Source of the DNA: Enoplolaimus lenunculus
Lineage: Eukaryota > Nematoda > Enoplea > Enoplida > Thoracostomopsidae
Reading direction: 5' to 3'
Assembly: GCA_030248215.1 (NCBI GenBank)
Contig: JASANG010002193.1
Location: 124,001-188,000 of the forward strand
DNA length: 64,000 nt
Position numbers and translations under genes: made by a program. The notes under the pieces were generated by a model. That model saw only the letters and a program-made list of their open reading frames with translations. It ran no database searches and was not told the origin of the DNA. Each line of letters starts with the position of its first letter. Positions within the stretch are counted from its first letter, which is position 1. Shown here in pieces: positions 22,486 through 32,563 of this stretch.

Positions 22486-23428
22486 ATTCCACCGCGGCCG
22501 GGGGAAAGTTCATGGCACCATGCGTGGCTCGTGTGCTGAGTGGCAGGCGAGGATCAATATGATAACGGCACAACATTGGCAACGGCAGTGACATGATAGG
22601 TTGCTTACGAGACCTCTGCCATCCCGTCCGTGGATCGTCTCCAAGACGAATGTGTATTGCCTTCCAGTTGTTGTTCAACGCCCTAGTTGTGCTCGCTTTT
22701 CCTGCAAATTCAGGCAATGAATTCTCCATTTCAATGGCTGCTCGGAGTAATTGTTTGGACCAGTACTGGATCCAGAATCTGTGTGACCACCGTCGTCCAG
22801 CCATGTTTTGGGAGGTTGCCGCACATTGACGATTTGCCGAATTTATGTTATTTGCCCGCAGTACGTGGTTTGGACTTGTGCAACGTGGAGCTGAAGGAGA
22901 AGGACTCCGGGCCGTCATCGGTTTGCGCCTATGATCAGGATATATGGGATCCTTGAAACACATTTTTGGTACCTTGCTGGTGCGGGAGATGCGTTGTAAC
23001 GGCGTAGTTGATTTGACGATGGCTGCTGCAGGTTTCGCCATTACCGTTATTGCAGTCCATTCAAATGCAGATGTGACCAATGTTGTACATGCTGCTTCGG
23101 TTATCGTTGGTGCTGCTATTTGAGCTTCGATAGTTGTTACCGCTGTTGGTTGTATTTTGTACGCAATTGGGGGACCAGGTTGGTCAGCAAAGGAGCCAAT
23201 ATATCCAGAAAAGTCATCGAAAACATCGAGTTCTATTATAATTTCGTCGTCCATGATAAAAATTAAGGTAATAATGTTCGATTGCTCTAATTGACGTTGC
23301 CAGTAATGTAACCGTTCATCCACGCACGTATAATTAGTTAGGATATGCTTATAACATTTGATAATGATTTGCTGTAAGTTAATAAACCCCTTTGAATACG
23401 TAGTAAATGTATTAAAAGGCACCCCCAA
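22475..23428 (-). CDS. Accessory frame between pol and the 3' LTR
   Basis: 317 codons on the minus strand; an internal ATG (at MDDEIIIELDVFDDFSGY) may be the true start. The N-terminal part is acidic, the middle is Ala/Thr/Pro-rich, and the C-terminal part has basic and Trp/Arg-containing stretches. No signal peptide or membrane segment fits the family envelope proteins that usually lie here. I do not recognise a homologue. Its size and open state suggest it is expressed, probably from a spliced message, but that is inference. Confidence 0.45.
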   Translation of the reverse strand: MGVPFNTFTTYSKGFINLQQIIIKCYKHILTNYTCVDERLHYWQRQLEQSNIITLIFIMDDEIIIELDVFDDFSGYIGSFADQPGPPIAYKIQPTAVTTIEAQIAAPTITEAACTTLVTSAFEWTAITVMAKPAAAIVKSTTPLQRISRTSKVPKMCFKDPIYPDHRRKPMTARSPSPSAPRCTSPNHVLRANNINSANRQCAATSQNMAGRRWSHRFWIQYWSKQLLRAAIEMENSLPEFAGKASTTRALNNNWKAIHIRLGDDPRTGWQRSRKQPIMSLPLPMLCRYHIDPRLPLSTRATHGAMNFPPAAVEFAW

Positions 23429-23787
23429 ATAAAAATAATTAAAAGTGTATTTTTACAGACGACATTACTGTAGCCGTCTGCTGTTAGAACGAAGGTTGTA
23501 GCGTGAACAACCCATGTTAGACCGCAAGATTGGCTTCCCGTACTCTAATGCCTTTCCACTAGGGTCACCCGAATCTGGCGCTACCTTGAAGTTTTCGGCG
23601 TCAGGCAACATATGCAGTGGATCCGGGTGAATGGCTCTATTACTACTGCCAAGCCTAATATGAATAAAGACACGGATATTTATTGTACAACTGGTCATCT
23701 TATGTTCAAACCAAGAAAAAATGTAATATGGCATTGTATATATTGCATATATAAATTAAAACTTAGAAATTGAAGCTGATTAAATAA

Positions 23788-26700
23788 TTAGCGCCGGGTT
23801 CTCAGATTATAGGTATGGTTAGGTATCGTTTTTGCGTCCCCGTTGTCAGCCCCGGTTTTACTTAGTTCATGGGTGTCTGTTTGTTGGATTGTTTCGTCGG
23901 CCTTATCTGTTTCTGGTTCATTTACGTTCTCAATTGAAGGTACTCGTTTAAGTCTTCGAACATTGACAAGAACTGCTTTTTCTTTAGTTGACTTCTTCAC
24001 GGGTAATATTGTAGCTCCCGTTCCGTCAGCTGTGATCCGTAACACACGAAATGGTCCCCTCCATTGTCGAGTCAATTTTTTTGTTGTTCCTCGACGAACG
24101 GTTGGAATGTGCAAATACACTCTATCCCCCTCGACAAACGGAAGGCGCTTACTGCCTCTGTCATGCTGTGTTTTCTGACGTTCTTGGGCTGACTTTATAT
24201 TTTGCTTTGCTAAATCCCATGCGTCTATCAGCCGTTGGGATAGTGACGTAACATAGTCGTTCGTAGACCTAGGTTGTCGATTCATCGCAACATCTAGCGG
24301 TAATACTGGATCGCGACCAAAATTCAAATAGAATGGGGTTTCGTTGGTGGAATCATGCACACTGCAGCGGTACGCAAAACAAACGTATGGTAAGATTTGG
24401 TCCCAATCGTTTTGCCTTGTTTTCACGTAAAAACTAAGCATAGTTGCGACTGTTCGGTTGAACCGCTCTACCATACCATCGCACGCTGGATGGTATGCCG
24501 TGGTCGCAAGTTTCCGAATGCCCAGTATACGGCTGGTCTCTTGCATCAACTCAGACTCATAGTTTGAACCTCTGTCGCTCAAAAATTTAAACGGTACTCC
24601 GAATCGACAGATAATTTGTTCAACAAAAACGTTAGCAACTGTCGCTGCTTTGATGTCAGGGAGCGCGAAACATTCTACCCATTTCGTAAAATAATCAACG
24701 AATGTTATAATGTACTTATTACCATTTTCAGTCAGCGGCAAAGGTCCGAGAATGTCACTTGCGATCATATACCATGGCTCTTCAACGGGAATGGAATGCA
24801 ATGGCGGTACTACTCTAAACGGAGGATTTTTCCGTGTAGCACATGCTGAGCAGTTCATACACCATTTTTTAGTATCTGAATAAACCGTTGGCCAGTAATA
24901 TCTTGTAGATACTTTGTGATACGTCTTCCTTATCCCTTGGTGACCGCCAAATAAATGATCATGACATGCACATAACACTTGTTCACGTAGCGTAACTGGA
25001 ACATACAACTGATCACGACCACGAATTGGACACTTACGGTACAGCAAGTTATCCCGAATTAGCCAATTTGCATGGGTCTCATCGTCATCTGCTGTCAGGA
25101 GTTCAAGAATACGTTTACCAAACAAATCGTTGTATTGTTGATCTTTCAGATCAATTACCAAATCTTCGTGGACTTTAGATGGCACGTCTACGACCACCGA
25201 CTCCACACAGGGATCAGTTCGCTTAGCGTACACCAAATCAGTGCAAACTTGACATTTAGATACAGAGGAGGTCAAATCCGGCTCTTCATTTTCGGGTCTG
25301 CGTGACAGTGCATCTGCATTTTTGTTTTCCTTTCCTGCGCGATGCACAATATCCATATCGTACGACTGCAACATCAGGCTCCATCTACATAATCTTCCAT
25401 GACTATCTTTCATCGTCAATAACCATTTCAGTGGCTGGTGATCCGTTACAACAACAAATTTTCGACCGTATATATACGGCCTATAATGACGTATAGCCCA
25501 TACGACTGCTAACGTTTCTCGTTCCACAGCCGAATAGTTTCGCTCTGCTTTCGTTAGCGCTCTACTTGCGAAAGATATCGGGTGCTCCTTGCCATCATTG
25601 CCAATCTGGCTTAGTACAGCTCCGATTGCTGCCTCGCTTGCATCCGTTTGAAGTAAAAATTGTCTTTCGAAATCAGGAAACATGAGCACTGGTGCAGTAG
25701 TTAACATTCGCTTTAACTCGTCGAATGCCCTCTGGCACTTTTCATCCCAGACAAATTTCTTATTCTTTTGGTATAACTCATGCAAAGGTCTCGCAATCTT
25801 CGCAAAACACCAGATAAACTGTCTGTAATAGGACGCCAGTCCCATAAAACTCTGTACTTCTTTTGCTGTTTTGGGAACTGGCCACTGAGCGATTTTATCT
25901 ATCTTTTTGCATTCCGGGAAATAACCATCGCTTGACAGAATGTGGCCCAAATACGGTACTGTCTTACGTCCGAAATAACATTTTCGTAGCGTCAGCTTCA
26001 AGTTAGCTAGCCGCAGCCGTTCAAATACAGTTCGTAAGCGTTCGAGCATCTCTTGCGGTGTTGAACCCATCACTAAAATATCATCGAGATACACCAAACA
26101 TATCTTCCAGTCTAATCCAGCTAGAACTGACTCCATTAGTCGCTGAAACGTTGCTGGTGCGTTAGTCAATCCAAATGGCAGCTTCGTGAACTGATACAAG
26201 CCGTCATGAGAAATAAATGCGGTACGACTTTTACTACTTGGCTCCATATCTATTTGATGGTAGCCACTTTGCATGTCCAAAGTGCAGAAAAATTTAGCGC
26301 GGCCCAACGTTCCCAACGCATCGTCAATACGTTTCATAGGGTAACTATCTCGCCTTGTTACCGCGTTTAATTTTCGATAATCCACACAAAATCTCCAGTT
26401 TCCGTCTTTTTTCGGCACCAGTACGATTGGCGAAGCCCACTCACTTGTCGACGGTTCAATGATACCGGTTTGCAACATATCTTTAATCTTGCGCGATATG
26501 ATATCACGCATCGTAAACGCAGACCTGTACGGCTTCTGGCGAATCGGTGTAGCGTCGCCTGTGTCTATAACGTGTTTCACAGTCGTTGCGGTTCCTAAAT
26601 CGTGGTCTCCTTCCGAGAAAATATCTTCAAACTCGTAAAGCAACCGTTTTAGGCTCTCTTGGTCTTGTGCCTCCATTGCACAGTCCGTCAGGTCCAAATT

Positions 26701-29700
26701 GGCAAACTTGCGTGTGACAATGTCGTCTTTTGCTGGTGTCACCACTAAATTAACAACAGAGTCTGGCGGTAGAACTTGCGTATCAATACAACGTAACTGA
26801 ACCGGATCAACTGGACTACAACATCCGAGTCGTGTTTGTGGGAAAACAGCCACTGGTGCCATGGTTGGATTCAAGATTCGTACTGGAATGTTACCTCCCT
26901 CACCAGCAACCACGACTGCTGGGGCGATCGCGAGGTCATACTCAGCAATATTATTTGAAGGGCTAAAAATTAACGGCTCGTGCCCAGTAAACTCACAGAC
27001 TCCCACTACAACTACTTCCGTCTTAGCTGGGACCACTACATAATCAATCAGTGCAACATTTGTAGTCTTGACGCCTCCAGGTACAACGATGTAATTTAAT
27101 TCAATACTTTGATTCTCAAACTGAAACGTATTAGTGCTGTAGTCGATAGAAAAATGTCCAAGGTTTGTCAAAAAATCTCGTCCTAAAATCAAGTCATACG
27201 GTAGCGAATCGGCAATGGCCAGTGGACCATTGAATGCCCCAGCTCCCAACGACACGTCCGCACGTAACGATCCACAAATTTTCATCAAGTGACCACTCGC
27301 CGACCGCACTGTCGTGTTACTAACAACTGTTCGCTTTATAGAGAGCTTGTCCGCAGAGTCTTTATTTATTAGCGATATTTGGGCTCCTGTATCTATCAAT
27401 GCGGTCATTGGAATGTCGTCCACGTATACTGACACAGTTCCGTTGAGTTTCTTTTGTGGTTCATGAAGGCTATGCAGGTTGAATGGCTTAAATGCAATCG
27501 GCTGCTCTTCAGTGATATCGCATAAGCTTGGTGAAGGCATAATTTTGTGCACTGCAATATCGTCATTCGATAGTAATGTGTCTGGTTTTGGGACTTCACT
27601 AACACGTAGTTGTGCACGCCTGTTTTGTACTTTTTCCCACTTAGCAATTTTAAGTTGTTCCATTGGTATAGTTTGCTCGCTTGTGCCAACTTCTGCTACG
27701 TCAGCGGCTGCGATTGCTAGTCGTACCCTGGAGATTAGAAATTTCAGCGCTAGCTTCCAAAAGGTATGACACGTAACGGTTACGCAGCACAGAAAAATCC
27801 ATATCTGAAATGGGTCCACAATGAAACCCCGCAGAAATCCAAAAATTCCTCTTTGTACAATGTTTGCCGAAGTCCGACTGGCCATGGACGATGCATCCTG
27901 TGGATTAGCCGTCAAACCAAGTATAGATAAAACTCTTTGCTGATGATTATAAGCTGAAAATAAATCGTTGAGAGAGGCATGTGCACGAATTTCATCCAAT
28001 CGATACATAACCACCGGATGAAATAGAATTCGTGGAATTTGTTCAATCGATGGCTTATCCCACTGAGATGGAAGCTGATGAAACTTGCTCAATTTTCGTG
28101 TGGATCCGTTGGAGGTATAAATAAATGCTTTTGTTTTTAAACTGATCGGCACGCTGCTAACGTAGTAACAATCCACTGGCAAAGCATTTTTCTGTATAAT
28201 GTTAGTTATGGGATCAAGGTATGCATGATGCGTGCTATTTCCAACTGTATACGTGATTGGTATTTCAGCAGTACAAGAATCATTCATGGCTTCAAACTTA
28301 AATTCCCCTGACTCAAGTTCCAAACAAGGCCACGTTTGAATAAATTGCCCACCGGCGGTTGCAACTAAATTCAAATGTCCAAGGATTGCTCTCATTGCCA
28401 AAGTTGGTTTACTCAACATAATTGCTTCAACGATCTGGTGCACTATTTTCAAACGGTGGCAAATGGAATCAAATGCATGTGCGAACGAAAATTGCATGGT
28501 ACTGTCCACATGTGCTTCCAAGGCTTGAAGACTTGCGGCTAGTTGTTCGGAAGATACAAAGCCAACTGAAGATATTTGTCTTTTGTTTCTTGCATTGCTT
28601 GACAAGGCATCTGCGCTACCATATTGTCTAATATAGTTCACAATTTTGTCCGCTGGGAACCGACTAACACGCAACTTTCGAGATATTTGTTTCACCGGAA
28701 TACCTTGATCCGAAATCGTTAATTGCGCACCACGACAATCTGTGACCACTACCGCATTATGGAATGTCAAGGCGAACGTGCCGTCTTCTGCGACCCATTG
28801 ATCTAGTTGTTGGACACCGTGCAAGTTCCTCCATGCGATATATTTGCACTGTTCAGTCATATTGGGTTTCCAAACAAGCATTCGACCACGGTCAACGGCG
28901 CACTCCCCAGCCTCGTAATCACAACTAGCTGTATTTGTCACTGAGGACTCCATTTCCCCGCTATCATGACTTTTGTACACCTGCGCTGTGGCTAGGAAAC
29001 AATTGGTGGTTTGAAATGTTTTCCATCTACAACACTTTATACCGCCGCCAGGGTATTCCCAATTTAATTTGTTTGTCGTTGTCCAAACTACTCCGCTTTT
29101 GGTCATTACTCCTGCCGAACAACGATGCTCGTTTATCATCTGGTGGCATTCTGCCCCGGTAACCGAGAGGTCGACTTCCTCAGTGTTCTTCAAATTTTCA
29201 TCGTTGAAAAAATAGGTAAACGTCCGAACAGTATTTTCCAGTTTGGAACACAGGTATGCAGAGCTTTGATATCGGATAATGTTATGACGGTAAAGTTGAT
29301 ACGTTATTTCATAAGTTGCAACAGGTTTATGGGTTTTCGAAAAGCTGCAGTTCACCAGTGGCGGCAATCTCCATATTTGTCCTGGAATCGACCGCGGGCA
29401 AACTAGCGGATTAGGAAACTGTAACTCGGCACGGGTATGCATAAACAATGCAATAAGTAACCACTGAACAAGTATTCGACGGCAGCACCGCGGTCGGGCA
29501 ATTTTGAATGACCGTTTTAGTCTTCGTCGAAACGCAGCGGAAGCATACAATATTGTACGACTTGATCGTCCGGTAAAGCTAATCATTTCACACCGACTTC
29601 CACGTGTGTAGTCTGTGAATTTCCGTGTGGCAGGGCCAGCGCCTCGTTTTGAGACACTGCCACGTGTTCTTATTCGAATACGAATACTGTTTTTGCAACC

Positions 29701-31413
29701 AAATGCAATTTTCTTGTCTATCGATGTAATTCGACGATTGGCACAACGTGTGAGCTTGCTAACCATAGCAACCGCTCCGGACATAGGCAATACGCTGTTT
29801 TGTAGGGCCACATTTGACCCATGCTGGTTAGCGAGTGCCACGTCTTTACGAAAACCACTTTCATTTGCAGATAAAACATGTCTAGGTTTGCTGGCTCGAT
29901 ATTGTATGCTGTCAGCTTCCGTTTGGTATTCGGTATTGGTTAAATTGTCTATGTCACCGCGCAAACTTTGCAAAATTTCAAATCTTTTCTTGTCTTCCAT
30001 CTCCACATTTGCAGAAATGTCTGGAGCATTGTAGTGAGCATTTTTCGATACTCTGGAATGTAAATATTCGTCACCGTAGACTGTTCCAACAAAGTTTGTC
30101 GTCCATCCTTGACCTGCAGCACTATTTATCGCCGATGATGGCTGTGGAACACCAGTTGTACTAGCGGAAATAACATTTGTGCGCGTCGCCAGCCCTCGTG
30201 TAGTATTATCTGGTTGATTGGAAATTCGGTGCGGTGGAAACCGATTCTGATTATAAGACCGTCCGGCATTTTGCCGCGCTCGACAATCTTCGGTGCGGTG
30301 TCCAGAGATCTGATGAAAAGTGCAGTATGGTTCCGCTTGTTTCGGCTGTGATCGGCAGGTTAGTGCAGTGTGTCCAGGTTTTTGACAAATTTGACAAATC
30401 GGTCGATTGTTTAACGTAAAGCGTTGCCGATCGTACATCGGAAGGTTCTGTGGCGGGTAAGGGCGTACGTTCGCGGACGTAGGGATATTTCGGCGACTGT
30501 CGAAATTTTGCTGCTGTTGACCGACGCGATTATTACTGCGCCTTGTTGCATTGGACAAAAAATTTACTTGCCGTTCTGTTTGCAGCTCATCAATCCGTTT
30601 AGAGAGCTGGTCTAGCATGGCGGTGACCAATGTTGGCGAAGACCCTACTGTAGGCGATGAAGCATGATTTTGACTCGCTACGGAGTTAACCGCAGCGGAA
30701 TTAGCAAACTCGCGTTCAGAATTAAGTTTACTTTCAATACGCTCGGCGGCCAAAAGTGCTTCGGCCATAGTACTAGGACCCATCACTTTAACCTCTTCCC
30801 GAATTCGGGGTCGCAAGCCGGCAATAAATTTATTTCGAAGATTAGTTTGTTTCTCGGTTTCAACAGTCATGTACGCTAATGCGGATTGAGCCAATTCAGT
30901 AAGGGCTTGAGCGTACTGACACACCGATTCCTCACTTCGTTGTGAACGAACATCATATTGGTCACTTAAGTATCGTTTTCGATCTTCTGTCATCAAACCG
31001 CGTTCCAGTTGTTGCACGATTTCATTATAATTTTGACGAATGGTTGCCGGCAGACCGTTGAACAAAAATTTCGCTCGTCCATTTAGATGAACGCCTAGAA
31101 GTGCTGGTTTATTTTGTTCCGGCCATCCGTTTGCCAAGAATTTCATTTCGAATTCATTTTGTCGCCAACTTGAAAAATCTTCGCCTTTGTCTCCACTAAA
31201 CGGCGTGATCGGGATATTTGGGCCCCGTGTACCCATGGATGTAGTTGATGTAGAACCTGGGTTATAAACGACCGCTGAAGTAGAACTTTCTGGAGCGCGA
31301 CCCCCTTTACCCAAGGTTTGATTGGTGTCGTCTGTCACTATTGGCTTTAGTTTAGAATCCAGTGTGCCAATTATAAGGCTTTGATTATCTAGCGAATTTT
31401 CGATGGCTGTCAA
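23788..31413 (-). CDS. Gag-glycoprotein-pol frame of the Ty3/gypsy-type element
   Basis: One continuous frame of 2541 codons. Residues 1 to about 380 are gag-like, with two zinc knuckles (CQICQKPGHTALTC near 340 and CTFHQISGHRTEDC near 365). A hydrophobic leader (ILVQWLLIALFMHTRA, about 645-665) opens a Cys-rich ectodomain. This holds a furin-type site (RNKRQ, about 940) followed by a helical region, then a membrane segment (QIWIFLCCVTVTCHTFW, about 1200-1222). Pol follows: protease ALIDTGAQ (about 1340), RT with YLDDILV (about 1770), RNase H TDASEAAIG (about 1925), integrase zinc-binding H-H-C-C (about 2145-2190) and the D,D-E core with SDRGSNYE (about 2277). The placement of the envelope-like segment between gag and protease is unusual. 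How the glycoprotein is released (splicing or cleavage) is not visible. The ectodomain most recalls fusion glycoproteins of mononegavirus-like or chuvirus-like agents, but this is a weak guess. Confidence 0.93.
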   Translation of the reverse strand: MTAIENSLDNQSLIIGTLDSKLKPIVTDDTNQTLGKGGRAPESSTSAVVYNPGSTSTTSMGTRGPNIPITPFSGDKGEDFSSWRQNEFEMKFLANGWPEQNKPALLGVHLNGRAKFLFNGLPATIRQNYNEIVQQLERGLMTEDRKRYLSDQYDVRSQRSEESVCQYAQALTELAQSALAYMTVETEKQTNLRNKFIAGLRPRIREEVKVMGPSTMAEALLAAERIESKLNSEREFANSAAVNSVASQNHASSPTVGSSPTLVTAMLDQLSKRIDELQTERQVNFLSNATRRSNNRVGQQQQNFDSRRNIPTSANVRPYPPQNLPMYDRQRFTLNNRPICQICQKPGHTALTCRSQPKQAEPYCTFHQISGHRTEDCRARQNAGRSYNQNRFPPHRISNQPDNTTRGLATRTNVISASTTGVPQPSSAINSAAGQGWTTNFVGTVYGDEYLHSRVSKNAHYNAPDISANVEMEDKKRFEILQSLRGDIDNLTNTEYQTEADSIQYRASKPRHVLSANESGFRKDVALANQHGSNVALQNSVLPMSGAVAMVSKLTRCANRRITSIDKKIAFGCKNSIRIRIRTRGSVSKRGAGPATRKFTDYTRGSRCEMISFTGRSSRTILYASAAFRRRLKRSFKIARPRCCRRILVQWLLIALFMHTRAELQFPNPLVCPRSIPGQIWRLPPLVNCSFSKTHKPVATYEITYQLYRHNIIRYQSSAYLCSKLENTVRTFTYFFNDENLKNTEEVDLSVTGAECHQMINEHRCSAGVMTKSGVVWTTTNKLNWEYPGGGIKCCRWKTFQTTNCFLATAQVYKSHDSGEMESSVTNTASCDYEAGECAVDRGRMLVWKPNMTEQCKYIAWRNLHGVQQLDQWVAEDGTFALTFHNAVVVTDCRGAQLTISDQGIPVKQISRKLRVSRFPADKIVNYIRQYGSADALSSNARNKRQISSVGFVSSEQLAASLQALEAHVDSTMQFSFAHAFDSICHRLKIVHQIVEAIMLSKPTLAMRAILGHLNLVATAGGQFIQTWPCLELESGEFKFEAMNDSCTAEIPITYTVGNSTHHAYLDPITNIIQKNALPVDCYYVSSVPISLKTKAFIYTSNGSTRKLSKFHQLPSQWDKPSIEQIPRILFHPVVMYRLDEIRAHASLNDLFSAYNHQQRVLSILGLTANPQDASSMASRTSANIVQRGIFGFLRGFIVDPFQIWIFLCCVTVTCHTFWKLALKFLISRVRLAIAAADVAEVGTSEQTIPMEQLKIAKWEKVQNRRAQLRVSEVPKPDTLLSNDDIAVHKIMPSPSLCDITEEQPIAFKPFNLHSLHEPQKKLNGTVSVYVDDIPMTALIDTGAQISLINKDSADKLSIKRTVVSNTTVRSASGHLMKICGSLRADVSLGAGAFNGPLAIADSLPYDLILGRDFLTNLGHFSIDYSTNTFQFENQSIELNYIVVPGGVKTTNVALIDYVVVPAKTEVVVVGVCEFTGHEPLIFSPSNNIAEYDLAIAPAVVVAGEGGNIPVRILNPTMAPVAVFPQTRLGCCSPVDPVQLRCIDTQVLPPDSVVNLVVTPAKDDIVTRKFANLDLTDCAMEAQDQESLKRLLYEFEDIFSEGDHDLGTATTVKHVIDTGDATPIRQKPYRSAFTMRDIISRKIKDMLQTGIIEPSTSEWASPIVLVPKKDGNWRFCVDYRKLNAVTRRDSYPMKRIDDALGTLGRAKFFCTLDMQSGYHQIDMEPSSKSRTAFISHDGLYQFTKLPFGLTNAPATFQRLMESVLAGLDWKICLVYLDDILVMGSTPQEMLERLRTVFERLRLANLKLTLRKCYFGRKTVPYLGHILSSDGYFPECKKIDKIAQWPVPKTAKEVQSFMGLASYYRQFIWCFAKIARPLHELYQKNKKFVWDEKCQRAFDELKRMLTTAPVLMFPDFERQFLLQTDASEAAIGAVLSQIGNDGKEHPISFASRALTKAERNYSAVERETLAVVWAIRHYRPYIYGRKFVVVTDHQPLKWLLTMKDSHGRLCRWSLMLQSYDMDIVHRAGKENKNADALSRRPENEEPDLTSSVSKCQVCTDLVYAKRTDPCVESVVVDVPSKVHEDLVIDLKDQQYNDLFGKRILELLTADDDETHANWLIRDNLLYRKCPIRGRDQLYVPVTLREQVLCACHDHLFGGHQGIRKTYHKVSTRYYWPTVYSDTKKWCMNCSACATRKNPPFRVVPPLHSIPVEEPWYMIASDILGPLPLTENGNKYIITFVDYFTKWVECFALPDIKAATVANVFVEQIICRFGVPFKFLSDRGSNYESELMQETSRILGIRKLATTAYHPACDGMVERFNRTVATMLSFYVKTRQNDWDQILPYVCFAYRCSVHDSTNETPFYLNFGRDPVLPLDVAMNRQPRSTNDYVTSLSQRLIDAWDLAKQNIKSAQERQKTQHDRGSKRLPFVEGDRVYLHIPTVRRGTTKKLTRQWRGPFRVLRITADGTGATILPVKKSTKEKAVLVNVRRLKRVPSIENVNEPETDKADETIQQTDTHELSKTGADNGDAKTIPNHTYNLRTRR

Positions 31414-31655
31414 CCGGGTAAGTATTGTGTCGGTAAGGGCTGCTACCTGTAGTTCTAGTTTTGTTAGTGTCCGCTGTTCCGCACGATCGTCGCGGCTTCC
31501 AACGCTGCTTTTGCGTTGTGCTGTCGCCGTACTGAGAGATGGTTGGATCTAAGTCAGCGAAATGCACAAGGGTAAGGACCACCAAGAGAGTTCCGGGGAT
31601 TATTTCAGGTCAAAACACCGTGGCTATCCCTAAAGCTATTGAACAGCTATAAACC

Positions 31656-31931
31656 TTAATGGAACTCGACAATAATATCGTCTTCGTCAGTGATAACTAT
31701 ATTAACTTGGGTCACGTTAGGCGGTAATTCAACGGTTTCCAGTGTTATAAATGCTCCGACCACTTCAATAAACATAGTAGTGGATGCTGTGGGTCGAGAT
31801 TCTGAACGATAATTTGGGCCAAAACTATTAATACGAAAATGGTGGAAATTTCGATTGGGATGTAATTCGAAAGGAAAAATTTCAGTTTCCTTTTCAATCA
31901 AAACAAGAACCATTGGTAGCTTAGGTTGCAC
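31656..31931 (-). CDS. Small frame upstream of gag in the LTR element
   Basis: 91 codons on the minus strand, between the primer site and the gag frame, starting MQPKLPMVLVLIEKETEIF and ending with an acidic tail. The codons look protein-like, but no family is recognised. It may be a leader protein or chance. Confidence 0.3.
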   Translation of the reverse strand: MQPKLPMVLVLIEKETEIFPFELHPNRNFHHFRINSFGPNYRSESRPTASTTMFIEVVGAFITLETVELPPNVTQVNIVITDEDDIIVEFH

Positions 31932-32021
31932 TTTTGAACTTAAGTAGGATTTGAGTTAGGGTGTTCTAGCAACGATGTGTAGTGCTGCGACAATATTATT
32001 GACTGGATGCTGTACTGTGGA

Positions 32022-32041
32022 GAATCCCACCGCTGACACCA
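32022..32041 (-). promoter_or_regulatory. Primer binding site for tRNA-Leu
   Basis: The plus strand reads GAATCCCACCGCTGACACCA, the expected 3' end of a tRNA-Leu with CCA, one base from the 5' LTR. On the element's strand this is TGGTGTCAGCGGTGGGATTC. The tRNA match is from memory of leucine tRNA 3' ends. Confidence 0.85.
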
Positions 32042-32042
32042 A

Positions 32043-32559
32043 TGTAACAAATGGCTGTGCGGTCTAAGGTAGGTTAGGCGGACGGCCGTTAGCCTAACAC
32101 TAATAACTGTATTACACAAGTATTAGAGAACCGAGGCAGACGGGATTGACACCGTCTACAACCTTCGTTTGCTTCAGAGCCAGTGTTGGGCAATGCACCA
32201 ACAGCTGTACTAGTAGCACCACTTCGCCAGCGCAGTGCTGGCGGGTATACACCGTCAGTCACGCGCTGGGTAAAGCAAGCAGTTAATATGAAACTTTATT
32301 GCAAGCTTTTCAACACTTTAAAACTGCAAAACTGAGCCCATTTTTCCAGATTCATCAGCTTATATACTCACATACTGAAATGTCAGCCTAACCTTTAACA
32401 ACAGTTTTTGACTACAAAGAACTAATGCAATATGTTTGAGGCGAAGCTAGATGCATATAATTAAAGACAAAATATACGTAATTTCAGAAACAGTTTTGAA
32501 TTCCGATAAGATAAAATTCCAGGCTAGCTTATGCGGGGGCATATAATAGCATTGCTACA
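32043..32559 (-). repeat. Right LTR (5' LTR of the element)
   Basis: 517 bp, near-identical to the left LTR. It is followed by GTAG, the second copy of the target duplication. As the 5' LTR it should carry the promoter, but no TATA box is asserted. Confidence 0.95.
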
Positions 32560-32563
32560 GTAG

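Larger units (their letters stand above)
21557..32563 (-). mobile_element. Ty3/gypsy-type LTR retroelement with an envelope-like segment
   Basis: The element runs on the minus strand. Two LTRs of 517 bp (21561-22077 and 32043-32559) begin TGTAACAAAT and end TGCTACA. They differ at about one position by eye. They are flanked by a 4-bp target duplication, GTAG (21557-21560 and 32560-32563). A tRNA-Leu-type primer site lies inside the right (5') LTR and a purine tract lies next to the left (3') LTR. Inside are one long gag-glycoprotein-pol frame, a small frame before gag, and two small frames between pol and the 3' LTR. The element looks whole, and the near-identity of the LTRs implies a recent insertion. 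Pol has Ty3/gypsy order (protease, RT, RNase H, integrase). It sits between TTC27 and repeat-rich DNA and does not break a recognised gene. Confidence 0.95.
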
